Source: Nocardiopsis eucommiae (GTDB lineage: Bacteria > Actinomycetota > Actinomycetes > Streptosporangiales > Streptosporangiaceae). Taken from it: DNA of 64,000 nt. Positions 9,076 through 19,530 of the stretch are shown here, piece by piece. The stretch's first letter is position 1; every line of letters begins with the position of its first letter. The notes below the pieces were generated by a model. The model searched no databases and was not told where the DNA came from. It saw only the letters and a list, made by a program, of their open reading frames with translations. The stretch lies in assembly GCA_018388625.1 (NCBI GenBank), contig CP074402.1:5642001-5706000 (forward strand). Reading direction: 5' to 3'. A program made the position numbers and the translations under genes.

Positions 9076-11346
9076 GCGCGGCTCCTTTCGAGTAGTGCCG
9101 TCACGGCGGCCACCGCAGGGGCGGCACGACGGGTGTCGACGGGGCGGCGGGTCCGCACCGTGGTGGTGCGACCGCCGTCCGCCCGGGTGACGGCGGTGCC
9201 GATCTCGTGGCGTTCGGCCGAGCCGAAGGCCCCGAAGGTACGGCGCAGCAGCGGCAGGACCGCGACGAACCGTTCCTCGGACAGGCTGAGCAGCCACGTG
9301 TCGATGAGGCCGAGCAGCCGCTCGTCGTGGACCAGGATGAGCCCGCTCCCCTGGAGGAAGCCCTCCAGCCACGCGGCGGCGCGGGTGGGTTCGGTGCCGG
9401 GCGACATCGTCAGGCCGAGCCTGCGGTGCAGTTCCTCGGTGGAGATCCGGCCCGCGTCCGCGAGGATGCGGTTGACCCTGCCGCCGATCCGCCCCGGGAC
9501 CTGGTCGCGAGCGGCCAGCGACTCCAGCGCCTCCGTCCAGCCCCGTGTGTCCTCGTCCAGGAGGGACACGGCGGCGTGCGTCTGGTCGATCGACGTGACG
9601 AACCGGGCCGCCGCGTCGTCGTCCAGCCCGCGTACGGCCGGGGCCAGGCCCACGCACACCCGGGCCAGGATCCGCAGGGCGACCGTGCGCAGGTACGCGG
9701 CGTCGGTCCCGCGCACGTCCCCGTACCGGGCCGCGCGGGCCAGCGGCGGCAGCGCCGCCATCAGGTGGGTGATGTCCGCGTCGGTGGCGGCGCGGTCGGT
9801 GAGCAGGGCGAGCACGTCCGGCAGCGCGTCGCCGAGCTCGGCGAGCAGGCACTGTTCGGTGAGCGCCGTCAGGGTGGGCAGTTCCGCGTCGGCGGCGACC
9901 TCCACCACGCGGGCGGTGGCCGCAGATGCCACCGTGGTCCCCCAGGGCGCGGCCTCGATCAGCGCCACGTCCATGTCCGGGTCCCAGCGCAGCCGCCAGG
10001 ACTCCCGGAAGGTCCCCTTCGCCTGGTGTCCGGAGGCCCGCGGCACCCCCACTCGATCCCGAGCACGCGCAGCCGGTGCAGCAGGACGCTGCGTTCGCGC
10101 TGGCCGTCCTTGCGCAGGTCGAGGTCGAGATCGCGGTCGAAGGCCTCGGGCTTGAGGCGGAGCCGCTTCTGCGCGGCCATGAGGTCGCGCTGCAACGGCA
10201 CCATGGGGGTGTCGGGGGGCACCGAGCCGAGACGTTCACCGATCACCATCCGCCCGTGCACCAGGGCGGCCCGGGTCTGCTCGCCCTCGCAGAGGACGGC
10301 GGTGACCGCCTCGGAGACCTCGTCGAGCCCGGCGAGCGGTCGGCCGCGCAGCACGGCGAGGCTCTCGGCGAGCCGGACGCCCTCGATCACGTGCGAGGAG
10401 GAGACCGGCTGGCCCTCGTCGCGCAGGAGTCGGGCGGCGTCCGTGAGCCACCGGTGGATCGGCAGGTCGGGTGAGGTGAACAGGTGGTGGTACCAGCCGG
10501 GTGAGGTCACCCCCGCGCCGTAGCCGCTGGCGGTGGCGAGCCGCCCGTGCGTCCACGGCACCCAGGTGGCGGTGGTCTTCACCTTGGGCAGCCCCTGAGC
10601 AGGGCGGCGTCGTCCTTGACGGGGTGGTCGTAGAGGTCGCGCAGGGCCGGTGCGTGCCAGGCCCCGCACACGACGGCCACCCGTTCGTAGCCCTCCTTGA
10701 GCACGGCGCGCAGGGTCTGGCGCATGTACGCCTCGCGGCGCGCGTCGCGCCCGGTCTCGGGGCCGGCCTCCGCGCGGACCGCCGCCATCGCGTCGGTGAT
10801 CGCGGGGAAGGGCGAGGGTTCGCCGTCACCGCGCTGCTCCACGACGTCGTCCCACCAGCGTTCGGCGTCGTCGTACCCGGCGGCCTCCGCGAGCACCCCG
10901 AGGGGGTCGGTGCGGACCCGGGCGGGTGCGCTCGGGGACTCCTCCGGCCCCTGTTCCCGCTCGGCGGCCTCCGCGCGTTCGATCCGCTCCGCGAGCGTGT
11001 GGGAGGCGGGCAGGTCGCAGAAGCGCACCGGAACACCGCGCTCGTGGGCGTGGACGAGGGCGGCCCACTCCGGGGAGAACGACGCGAACGGCCAGAACCC
11101 CCAGCTCTCCCTGGACCGCGCCGTCCCCGCCTTGGGGGTGTCGGCCAGGTGGACCAGCAGCGCCACCGGTGGTTCCAGACCGCCCACCAGGGAGGTGATC
11201 GCGTCGGCCTCGGGCGGCCCCTCGATCAGTACGATGTCGGGCTTGATCTCGTCCAGGGCGGCCGCCACGGCCCGGGCCGAACCCGGGCCGTGGTGGCGGA
11301 CACCGAGGACACTGACCTTGTCGGTGCCCAGTCGGGGTCGTCCCAT
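9072..11346 (-). CDS. DUF5682-family protein (frameshifted as read)
   Basis: About 758 residues. The N-terminal ~250 residues show GVRHHGPGSARA, DIVLIEGPPEAD and later VVCGAWHAPAL. That His / Glu / G-x-x-H pattern resembles TraB/ChaN/EreA-type folds, so I infer a hydrolase-like or ligand-binding N-domain. The rest is helical. The frame changes near 10597 (LLRG to LPKVKTTATWVPW) and near 10050 (GIEWG to VPRASGHQ); one G in each run repairs it. The ATG shares one base with the AAA+ stop (TGATG), and the stop overlaps the VWA start. The function is not established. Confidence 0.75.
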
Positions 11347-12465
11347 CAGGCGCCCACCTCGCGGCAGGCGCGGTAGAAGTCGCCCCAGCCGTCGCGTTCG
11401 CGGGCGACGGTCTCCAGGTACTCGCGCCAGACCACGCCGTCGGAGACGCGGTCCTGGACGACGGCGCCCTGGATCCCCGCCGCGACGTCGGCGGGGCGCA
11501 GCTGACCGTCACCGAAGTGCGCGGCGAGCGCGATGCCGTTCGTGATCACGGAGATCGCCTCGGCGGTGCTCAGCGTGCCGCTGGGCGACTTGACCTTGGT
11601 GCTGGCGTCCTCGGTGACCCCGGAGCGCAGCTCGCGGAAGACGGTGACCACCCGCTGGATCTCGGTGAGGCTGGTGGGCACCTCGGGCAGCTCCAGGGAA
11701 CGGCCCAGCTGCTCCACCCGCTGGGTGACGATGCGGACCTCGTCCTCGGCGCTGTCCGGGACGGGCAGCACCACGGTGTTGAAGCGGCGGCGCAGCGCGC
11801 TGGAGAGGTCGTTGACCCCCGGTCGCGGTCGTTGGCGGTGGCGATGATGTTGAACCCGCGCTGGGCCTGCACCTCCGCGCCGAGCTCCGCGACGGGCAGG
11901 GCCTTCTCCGACAGCACGGTGATGAGGCCGTCCTGCACGTCGGAGGGCATACGCGTGAGTTCCTCGATACGACCGATGGAGCCGCGAGCCATGGCGGTCA
12001 TCACCGGGCTGGGGACGAGCGCGGCCTCCGAGGGCCCCTCGGCGAGCAGGCGGGCGTAGTTCCACCCGTACCGGACCGCCTCCTCGGAGGTCCCGGCGGT
12101 GCCCTGGACCAGCAGGGTGGAGTCGCCGGACACCGCCGCCGCGAGGTGTTCGGACAGCCAGGTCTTGGCGGTGCCGGGGACCCCGATGAGCAGCAGGGCG
12201 CGGTCGGTGGCCAGGGTGGCCACGGCCACCTCGACCACGCGGCGCGAGCCGATGTACTTGGGCGTGATCTCGGTGCCGTCGTCGAGGGTGGTGCCCAGCA
12301 GGTACTGGGTGACCGCCCACGGGGAGAGACGCCAGCCCGGGGGCGCTGACGGTCGTCGGCACCGGCCAGGGCCTCGAGCTCGGTGGCGTAGGTCTGCTCG
12401 GCGTGCGGGCGCAGCGCGCTGGCCGTGTCGGTGCTGAGGCCGGAAGCGGCGGCGGAGGTGGTCAA
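11346..12465 (-). CDS. MoxR-type AAA+ ATPase (frameshifted as read)
   Basis: About 373 residues. Walker A reads GVPGTAKT, the MoxR-type variant; sensor 1 is FNIIATAND, and the arginine-finger region is SSALRRRFN. It should form an ATP-driven hexamer that remodels a partner presented by the VWA protein. The TTG start at 12465 has AGGGAGC 7 nt upstream and follows the DUF5691 stop by one base. Two shifts, near 12334 (QRP to PGWRLSPWAVTQYLLG) and near 11818 (NDRDRG to VNDLSSALRRRF), each close with one added base in a run of five. MoxR/VWA coupling is established for the family; the target here is not. Confidence 0.85.
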
Positions 12466-12466
12466 C

Positions 12467-14015
12467 TTAGAGCTCCCTGTGCATGTCGAGCCGGAATCGG
12501 AGGGTGTCGCGGAGGCGGAGGTAGGCGGGGCCCTCCTCCGCGTGGGGTGGTTCCCTGGGCAGGAGGTCGAGGTGTTCGGGCGGCATGTGCTCGGCGGCGG
12601 CCTCGCAGAGGAAGCGGTAGCCGCGTGAGTCACGGGTGCCGATGGGGCCGGTGAGGCGGCGCGCGACCGCCTCGGAGAGCGGGAGGGTCCACGGGGCGTC
12701 GACCGCGTGCAGGACCTGCCCGAGGACGTCGCTCCCCCGAGGGCCGGACCGCCGCCGTCGGGGCCGAGCGCGGCGACGACCCGGTCGCACCGCTCCTCGG
12801 TCGGCAGCGCGGCCAGCAGCTCCCGGGTGCGGGGCCAGTGCCGGTCGCGGCCTCCGGAGCGGAGCAGCTGGACGAGCCCGCTCCGTGGGTGGTCGAGGAG
12901 CGCGCGGGCCCACGTGGGGTCTGCCTGGAGGCAGACCGCGTCGGCCAGCGCCTCGCGCAGGTCCTGCTCGTCCTCGGCCAGGTCGAGGACGCCCGCCGGG
13001 TCGGTGTCCAGGAACGCGGTCCAGGTGTCCAGCGGGGCGTGGGTGATCAGGACGCGGCCGAGTTCCCAGCGCTCCCTGCGGGTCTCCGGCCGCTCCTTCG
13101 GGGTCACGAGGGCGAGGTCGCGCAACCGGTCGGCGCTCGGGACGTCCATGTCGACCACGTCCAGGGCGCGCGGCGGACCCTGGTCGCGCCCCAGGTGGGC
13201 ACGGAGGTGGGCGCGGAGCCGGTGCGCGTGGGCGCTGTCCGGCAGCCGGGTCAGCAGGGCCAGGGCGAGGCCGCGCACGTTGGCGCCACGGTCGTCCAGG
13301 GCCCGGTCCAGCACCGGCTCGTCGTCCGGTCCGAGGTTGACGGTCAGGGCCTCCAGGAGGCCGCGCCGTTCCTCTCCCCTGCTCTCCTTGGGCAGGGCCT
13401 CGGCGAGGAGGTCACGGGCGGCCGCGGGTCCGTGGCGCGCAGGGCGAACAGGGACCGGCGGCGCTCGGCGGGGGTGCCCTCGTGCCAGGCGGCGTCGGTG
13501 TGGACGTCGGTGGGCAGGGGCTCACGGGCGATGAAGGACCACGCGCCGTTGTGGGTGGCCAGCCAGGTGCCCCGCGCACCGACGACGGAGGCGACCAGGG
13601 GGCGCAGCGAGCTGTCCCGGGAGGCGCGTTCCAGCAGGTCCGGGATGTGGACGTGGCTGACCCTGCGCCCGCCCCGGGCGGCGTGCTCCAGCCATTCGGG
13701 GAGGAGTTCGGAGCGGCTGGCGAGGAGGACGTCCAGCCGGTGGTTGGCGGCCGGCCCGATCTCCGGACGGGCGTCGGGTGCGTCGGGGGTGACGGGTTCC
13801 GCCGTGTGCGCCGTGTACCCGGCGCGGGCGCGCACGGCGTCCAGGGCGACCAGGTCCAGCAGCCCGGCGGCGCCGTCACGGGCGCTCCGGGGCAGGTCGG
13901 GCAGGTCCGGGACGGGGCGGCGGGCGGTGCCGACCAGCGCGGTGGAGACCAGCCGGTCCCAGGAGGGGGTCTCGGGGGAGGTCGGTCCCGAGGGGTCCGG
14001 AGGGGTCGGGTTCAC
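12467..14015 (-). CDS. DUF5691-family protein (frameshifted as read)
   Basis: About 516 residues with no recognised catalytic motif. The start WDRLVSTALVGTARRP is characteristic of DUF5691, a family found beside SWIM and MoxR/VWA genes. The middle is leucine-rich and helical with HEAT-like spacing (LDRALDDRGANVRGLALALL), suggesting a scaffold; that is inference. Shifts near 13425 and 12735 are each repaired by one G. The GTG at 14015 overlaps the SWIM-gene stop as GTGA. It belongs with its neighbours because all five genes overlap or abut. Confidence 0.75.
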
Positions 14016-15333
14016 AGGGCGACTGCCTTTCCGTCGGCGTCCCACAGGGTCATGGGGCTCAGGCCGGTGTCCGGCGACCACTCGGCGGCGATGGTGGCGG
14101 GGCGTCCGCCGGTGGCGGCGAGGAACCGCCACAGCTCGCCTCCGGCCAGTGGGAGGGAGGTCCCGGTGGGGTCGGCCAGGTGCCAGCCCTCGGCACGGGC
14201 GGGGACCGCGTTCTCCAGCACCACCGGCCAGGCCTCCAGCCACGGGTCCTCGACCAGGGCCCCGGCGAAGGAGTCCAGGGCCTGCTCGACGGTGCCCCCG
14301 GGCGGGGGCGTGGCCGGGCGCTCGTCCCCTTGCCGACCCGGACCGCGCGGCGGCCGTCCGGGTGGAAGGCGAGTTCGCCCTCGAACTCGGTGCCGGGGCG
14401 GAAGACGGCGTCCGGGGTCTCGGTGGGCCGGGCGAAGGTGAGGGAGAGGGCGTGGCGGCCGGTCGTCGCGCCGTGCAGCCACTGGCGGCGCCCGCGCATG
14501 CGGTCCGGGGTGAGGACGTCCCGGTGGCCGAGCACCCGCCACGTGTCCGCGACCCGCTCCCCGCTGGCCAGGACCTCCTCGGCGCGGGTGGCGATGCCCA
14601 CGCGGGAGCGCAGCACCGCGCGGGTCCGGGGGTCGTCGCCCTCACCCGCGAGGTAGCCGTCGACCAGCAGGTGCAGCATGCCCAGGCGTTCCAGGAGGCG
14701 GTTCGTCCAGCCGTCGGCCCCGACGTTCTGGGGCAGCTGGGTGACCAGGGTGGCGGCGCCGCCCGCCTTGGCGTCCACCAGGCGTTTGGCCATACGGTCC
14801 CAGTGCCCGTAGCCGAGTTGGGGGATCTCCGCGAGGCCGCCGTCCACCTGGTCGTGCAGCCACAGACGGAGCTCCTCCAGCCCCGCGGTGACCGAGCGCT
14901 CCCTGGCGCGCAGGGTGGCGGCGGCCTTCTCGGGGTCGACCGGGGCCGAGGCGGCGGCGCTCGCACGCTCCTGGCGGGCCACCCGGCCGGAGAGCCACGT
15001 GGCGACCCATTCGGGCCGGTCCTCGCGCTCGGCCAAGGTGCCCTGGCTCCACAGGGAGAGCAGCGCCAGGACGTGCTTGCAGGGGATCTTGCGGCTGGGA
15101 CAGCTGCACTTGTAGGCGGGGCCCTTGTCCCCGTCCAGGTGCGCGGCCGCCAGGTAGGGCTTGCTCCCGCTCCCCTTGCACTCACCCCAGACGGCCGAGG
15201 TGCCGCCGCCGTCGGCGACGACCACTCCGCTCCGGGGCCACGATCCCGCCTTGGCCACCTTGAGAGCGGCCTTGTGTGAAGAGGGGTCCGGAGCCAGAGC
15301 CCAGACTTCGTCGGTACTCCATCGATCGCTCAC
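14012..15333 (-). CDS. SWIM zinc-finger protein, first gene of the five-gene operon (frameshifted as read)
   Basis: About 440 residues. The SWIM motif CxCx6CxH is exact (CSCPSRKIPCKH, about residues 73-84) and should bind zinc and nucleic acid or protein. A charged helical region follows, then a C-terminal beta-rich region (LSPMTLWDADGKAVAL at the end). The GTG at 15333 gives a SDRWSTDEVWALAPD start, as is usual for this family. One shift near 14327 (VGKG to DERPATPPPGG) is repaired by one G. As first gene it probably carries the operon promoter. Confidence 0.85.
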
Positions 15334-15636
15334 ACAGGCAACTCTAGGGAGCACCACTGACAATCCGGGATGCTCGGGACAGTCACCCAGAGCGGGACAA
15401 ACAATATAAAACAATCGTGAAGAACAAAGGGGGCGACCCAGATAATCCGTTCCTGTTGAAAATCCGGTGTCGACGCTCCTAGAATGCCACGACCAGGTTG
15501 GCTCGATCCCCGGCCGCCGCCCCGAAGCGATTTCGGGATCTCCCGCTTCCCCCTTCCCGTCACCATGACAGTGCCACGTCCTCTCGAAGGGAGGGAAGCG
15601 GCCCCGCGAACCTTTTTCCGGGTGTCCGCACCCGAA
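15334..15636. other. Divergent promoter region, SWIM operon and P450
   Basis: A 303-bp gap between divergent genes. It contains the most AT-rich stretch of this part (15397-15432). On the minus strand TATATT (15408-15403) could be the operon -10, giving a leader of about 60 nt. On the plus strand I see no clear ribosome site before the P450 ATG. No gene is visible. Confidence 0.4.
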
Positions 15637-17060
15637 ATGACCACGACTCAGCACGGTGATTCCCAGGGCACGGGGCTCGGCGCGGACCAGGGCGGGCGGA
15701 ACCCCGCTCCCCCTCCACCCAGGGATGCCCGGTCGACCACGTCCGGCTCTACGACCCCACTCCACCCGAGGGGCGCACCGAACTCTGGCAGCGCCTTCGG
15801 GAACGGCACGGCCCCATCGTCCCGGTCCAGCTGGAACCCGGGGTACGCGCCTGGCTGCTGCTCGGCTACCAGGAGAGCCTCGCCGTCCTCCAGCAGCCGC
15901 ACCTGTTCTCCCGGGACACCCGCAACTGGCGCGAGGCCAACGAGGGGCGCGTGGACCTCGACAACACCGTCGCGATGATGACCTGGCTGCCCAACGCCTT
16001 CTACGCGGACGGAGCCGACCACGTCCGGCTGCGCGCGCCGATCATGGACGGTCTGGCCAGGATCGACATGACCGCCATGGCCCGCACCGTGCACCGGATC
16101 GCCGACGGACTGGTCGACCGGTTCGTCAGGGACGGCGAGGCCGACCTCATCGGGGAGTACGCCCAGATGCTCCCCGCCCTGGTCGCCAACCGGCTCTTCG
16201 GCCTGCCCGACAGCTACGGACACATGCTCAACGACCTCACGGCGGTCATCTTCAGTGAGGACTCCCAGCGCTCGGAGGAGTCCATCACCGGCCTCCAGCA
16301 GTACTTCGCCGGGCTGGTCGCCCGCAAGGCCAACAAGCCCGGGCAGGACCTGACGAGCTGGATCCTCGAACGTTCCACGGACCTCAGCCAGGAGGAGGTC
16401 GCCTACGCGGCGTCCCTGGTGGTCAGCGCCAGCCACATGATGACCGTGCACCTCATCGGCAACACGATGCGCACGCTGCTCACCGACGACCGCATCCGCT
16501 CCGCCAACACGGACGCGCGCCTGTCCACGCACGACCTCCTGGACCACGTCATGTGGAACGACAGCCCGCTGCAACTGCTGGCCGGGCGGGTCGCGCTCCA
16601 GGACGTGCGGATCGGCAACGCGCGGGTCCGCAAGGGCGACGCCCTGTACCTCGGCGTCGACGCGGCCCACCGGGACCCGGCCGTGCGACGCGGCAGGTCG
16701 GACCCGGACACCGGCCTGTCCAGCGGCAGCCGCGCCCACCTGACCTTCGGCGCCGGTCCGCACAGCTGTCCCGCCCGTTCACTGGGGCGCCTGGTCGCCT
16801 CGACCGGTGTGACCGTGCTCCAGGAACGCCTGGGCGGGCTGCGGCTCTCGGTGCCCCCGGAGGAGCTGCGCCTGTTGCGCTCCCCGTTCCTGCACGGCGT
16901 ACGGGAGCTGCCGGTGACCTTCACCCCCGGGCGCGTGAGCGAGCCGCCCGCCCTCCTGACGCAGGAGATGGAGCAGGTCCCGGCGGTGGCGGAGGAGGAG
17001 CAGCCGCCCGAGGACCTGCTGGGGAAGCTGTTCAGCTGGTGGCGCGGTCTGGGCCGGTAA
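15637..17060 (+). CDS. Cytochrome P450 lacking the EXXR motif, CYP157-like (frameshifted as read)
   Basis: About 474 residues. The heme-ligand loop is clear (HLTFGAGPHSCPARSLG, Cys ligand), as are the SP...L..R.A..D beta region and the HRDP stretch. The K-helix EXXR, normally invariant, reads HVMW (16545-16556), and the I-helix lacks the acid/Thr pair (SASHMMT). Loss of EXXR is known in the streptomycete CYP157 family, so this is probably a relative with an atypical role. The C-terminus has an acidic stretch then FSWWRGLGR. The frame changes near 15722 after the Pro-rich N-terminus; one G repairs it. No ferredoxin or conservon genes are adjacent. The start at 15637 is tentative. Confidence 0.8.
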
Positions 17061-17275
17061 ACGTCGGTCGTCCTTTTCGACCGTGTGAACCGGGACGTCA
17101 TCAGCACTGGTGGTTCAACGGATGCGTGTTCACGCCTTCGTCTTCATAGTGAACGCACGCCCACGGAAACGGGTGGAAATCCCGTGCGTTCTCCCGCGAA
17201 ACACCGACGGGAAAACGGTTCCGTGGCGTCCACGGCGACCCGTGGATTCCCGCTGCGCGAGAAAAGGAAGACGAC

Positions 17276-18265
17276 GTGAGTACCGATCATCCCCTGTCCC
17301 CCGCGTCCCCCTCTCCGGTACCCCGCACCATCCGCTCCCGCCGGAGCGCCCCCGCCCGCACGGCCGCCCGGGTGCCGCGCACCCGCTCCTGGGCGGCGGC
17401 GGTCGCCGCGAAGTCCGCTCTGGTGGTGGGTCTGGCCCTGTTCGGCGCGGGCGCGGCCGTCGCCCCGGCCCAGGCCGCCAACCCGCACGAACGCGGCCCG
17501 GACCCGACGGAGCAGAGCGTGACCGCGCCTCGGGGCCACTTCGACACCGACACCACCTCCGTGTCCTCGCTGGTGAGCGGCTTCGGTGGCGGAACCATCT
17601 ACTATCCGACCGACACCTCACAGGGCACCTTCGGTGGTGTGGTGGTCGCCCCCGGGTACACCGCCGGCCAGTCGTCCATGTCCTGGTACGGGCACCGCTT
17701 CGCCTCGCAGGGCTTCGTGGTGTTCACCATCGACACGACCACCCGGTACGACCAGCCGAACAGTCGGGGCCGCCAGTTGGAGGCCGCCCTGGACTACCTG
17801 GTCGACCGGAGCGCGGTGAGCGACCGCGTGGACGGTGACCGCCTGGCCGTCATGGGGCACTCGATGGGCGGTGGCGGCACCCTGGCCGCCATCGACTCGC
17901 GGCCGGAACTGCGCGCGGCGATCCCGCTGACCCCCTGGCACACGCAGAAGAACTGGTCGAGCGTGCGGACGCCCACGTTGGTCGTCGGCGCCGAGAACGA
18001 CGTCACGGCGTCGGTCCGTTCGCACGCCATCCCGATGTACGAGAGCCTGCCCGACTCCCTCGACCGCGCCTACCTGGAGCTGCGCGGCGCGAGCCACTTC
18101 GCGCCGAACGTCTCCAACACCACCATCGCGAAGTACGGCATCTCCTGGCTCAAGCGGTTCGTGGACGAGGACGAGCGCTACGAGCAGTTCCTGTGCCCGC
18201 CGCCCCGCACGGGGATCGGCACCGACTTCTCCGACTACCGGGACTCCTGCCCGCACGGCGGCTGA
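17276..18265 (+). CDS. Secreted polyester hydrolase / cutinase (Thermobifida TfCut2-like)
   Basis: A 329-residue alpha/beta hydrolase exported by a long signal peptide (hydrophobic ALVVGLALFGAGAAVAPAQA, cleavage near residue 65). The catalytic triad is GHSMGG (Ser), Asp in GAENDV and His in ASHFAPN. The aromatic clamp and oxyanion residues of PET-active cutinases are present: GYT (Tyr), HSM (Met), TPWH (Trp). Two C-terminal cysteines (FLCPPP, DSCPH) should form the family disulfide. The calcium-site residues seen in TfCut2 are partly changed. AGGAAG sits 6 nt before the GTG start. Expected to hydrolyse cutin-like and synthetic polyesters outside the cell. Confidence 0.92.
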   Translation: MSTDHPLSPASPSPVPRTIRSRRSAPARTAARVPRTRSWAAAVAAKSALVVGLALFGAGAAVAPAQAANPHERGPDPTEQSVTAPRGHFDTDTTSVSSLVSGFGGGTIYYPTDTSQGTFGGVVVAPGYTAGQSSMSWYGHRFASQGFVVFTIDTTTRYDQPNSRGRQLEAALDYLVDRSAVSDRVDGDRLAVMGHSMGGGGTLAAIDSRPELRAAIPLTPWHTQKNWSSVRTPTLVVGAENDVTASVRSHAIPMYESLPDSLDRAYLELRGASHFAPNVSNTTIAKYGISWLKRFVDEDERYEQFLCPPPRTGIGTDFSDYRDSCPHGG

Positions 18266-18298
18266 TCCGGGTGGCCGGGTCGACGTGACGAGGCCCGG

Positions 18299-18332
18299 CG
18301 GGGCCGGTGGGGAGCCCTCCCCGCCGGCCCCG
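18299..18332. terminator. Hairpin between the cutinase and DoxX genes
   Basis: Arms of 16 nt pairing at 15 positions with a 2-nt loop, between two convergent genes. It starts 34 bp after the cutinase stop. Confidence 0.65.
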
Positions 18333-18352
18333 TTCCCGTGGGCGCCGCCATC

Positions 18353-18778
18353 TCACGCCCGGGGTTCCAGGGGCGCCCGGGTCAGTCGCCCCCAGGCCAC
18401 CAGGACCGCCAGGGCGAGCACGACCACGTTGAAGGCGACGTCGGTCTCGCCCCGGAGGAGGTGGAAGGCGATGGCGGACACCTGGAGCCCCGCGCACCCG
18501 ACTGCGGCCAGGACGGTCAGCCGGGGCAGGACGCGGGTGAGCGCCGGGAGGAGGACCCCGAGCCCGCCGAGGACGTCGAGCACGGACGTGACGAGGAAGA
18601 GGGCCGGGGGTGTCTCCCCGACCCAGGGGAAGACCTCGGTCACCCGGGCCACCGGCGTGGCCAGTTTCCAGAGGCCCCCGCCGACGAACACCAGTGCCAG
18701 GGTCCACTGGGCGACCCACAGGGCGGTGTTCAGGCCCAGGGGCGCGGACACGCCCCTCCGCCGATCGGTCCTTGTCAT
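18353..18778 (-). CDS. DoxX-family membrane protein
   Basis: A 141-residue protein with four hydrophobic helices (starting ALWVAQWTLALVFVGGGLWKL), the DoxX layout. The motif VFVGGGLWKL with a following FPWVG matches the actinobacterial DoxX-like subgroup. These proteins sit in the cytoplasmic membrane; some relatives belong to thiol-oxidant defence complexes, but no partner is encoded here. It diverges from a TetR gene across a palindromic operator, so its expression is very probably controlled by that repressor. Confidence 0.85.
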   Translation of the reverse strand: MTRTDRRRGVSAPLGLNTALWVAQWTLALVFVGGGLWKLATPVARVTEVFPWVGETPPALFLVTSVLDVLGGLGVLLPALTRVLPRLTVLAAVGCAGLQVSAIAFHLLRGETDVAFNVVVLALAVLVAWGRLTRAPLEPRA

Positions 18779-18814
18779 GGCGTCCCTCGTCTCTCGCTCG
18801 CCTCGAACATCTAT

Positions 18815-18848
18815 TGAACTAGTCGTACAGTAATGTACTCATAGTTCA
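18815..18848. promoter_or_regulatory. Palindromic operator between doxX and tetR
   Basis: A 34-bp dyad: outer arms TGAACTA / TAGTTCA and inner arms GTACA / TGTAC are perfect, separated by a GTAA centre (12 of 15 pairs overall). It is locally AT-rich. Position and symmetry fit a TetR-family operator controlling doxX and possibly the regulator itself. Confidence 0.7.
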
Positions 18849-18891
18849 GAAGTCACCACGGTGTCGAGGAGGCCCCGATAGGATCGCGCCC

Positions 18892-19468
18892 ATGGGAGAG
18901 AGGAAGGCACCCGGTGACGACCCCCGGGTCCTGCGAACGCACCGTGACGTGGTCGACGCCGCCGTGCGCCTGTTCGCGACCGAGGGGTGGGCCGCCGTCA
19001 CCCACGCGGAGGTGGCACGCAGGGCCGGTTACTCCAAGGCGACCGTCTACGCGCACTGGCCGACGCGCCTGGACCTGATGCGGGCGTCCGTCGGGAGGAT
19101 CTGCGACGAGACCGACCACCCGGAACCCACCGGGGACCTGCGCGCGGACCTCGTCGCCGGGTTGGTCGATTTCGCCGAGGACCTGGCTGGCGGGCACCTG
19201 GACCGTGTCCTCGGGGGCTCCTGGAGCGCAGGGGCAGCGACCCGACGGTGGACGAACTCCGACGCAGGCTCTACGAGGCGGGAACCCGTTCCCTGGCGTC
19301 GGTACTACGTGCCCACCTGCCCGCCGAGGACGTCGAACCGTCCCTGGCGCTCCTGGTGGGGGCGTCCTGGCCAGGACCTCCTTCCAGGCGGAACCGTCCT
19401 CCCGCGCCTTCGTGGAGGACCTCGTCGACCGGGTCCTGGCCTCCTCCGGGCGCCTCGATCCCTCCTGA
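18892..19468 (+). CDS. TetR-family transcriptional regulator (frameshifted as read)
   Basis: About 192 residues. The N-terminal HTH is clear (VTHAEVARRAGYSKATVYAH, about residues 38-57); the C-terminal ligand domain is not recognisable beyond the family. Shifts near 19215 and 19362 are each repaired by one G in a run of five, giving a protein ending SSGRLDPS. TAGGAT (18879-18884) ends 7 nt before the ATG, so the message is probably leaderless. The adjacent dyad and divergent doxX make this the likely local repressor. The inducer is unknown. Confidence 0.85.
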
Positions 19469-19485
19469 CCGCCCCTCACAGCGGC

Positions 19486-19518
19486 GAGCCGGAGCACGCG
19501 GTCCGCGCGCCCCGGCTC
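19486..19518. terminator. Weak inverted repeat between tetR and livK
   Basis: Seven-base arms GAGCCGG / CCGGCTC with a 19-nt loop, in the 62-bp gap between two convergent genes. A weak terminator candidate. Confidence 0.3.
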
Positions 19519-19530
19519 CGACGGTCGGCG

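Noticed and set aside
15637..18265. Biosynthetic gene cluster around the P450 and secreted esterase
   Set aside because: No core biosynthetic enzyme (PKS, NRPS, terpene synthase, RiPP) is present; the two genes look like independent units.
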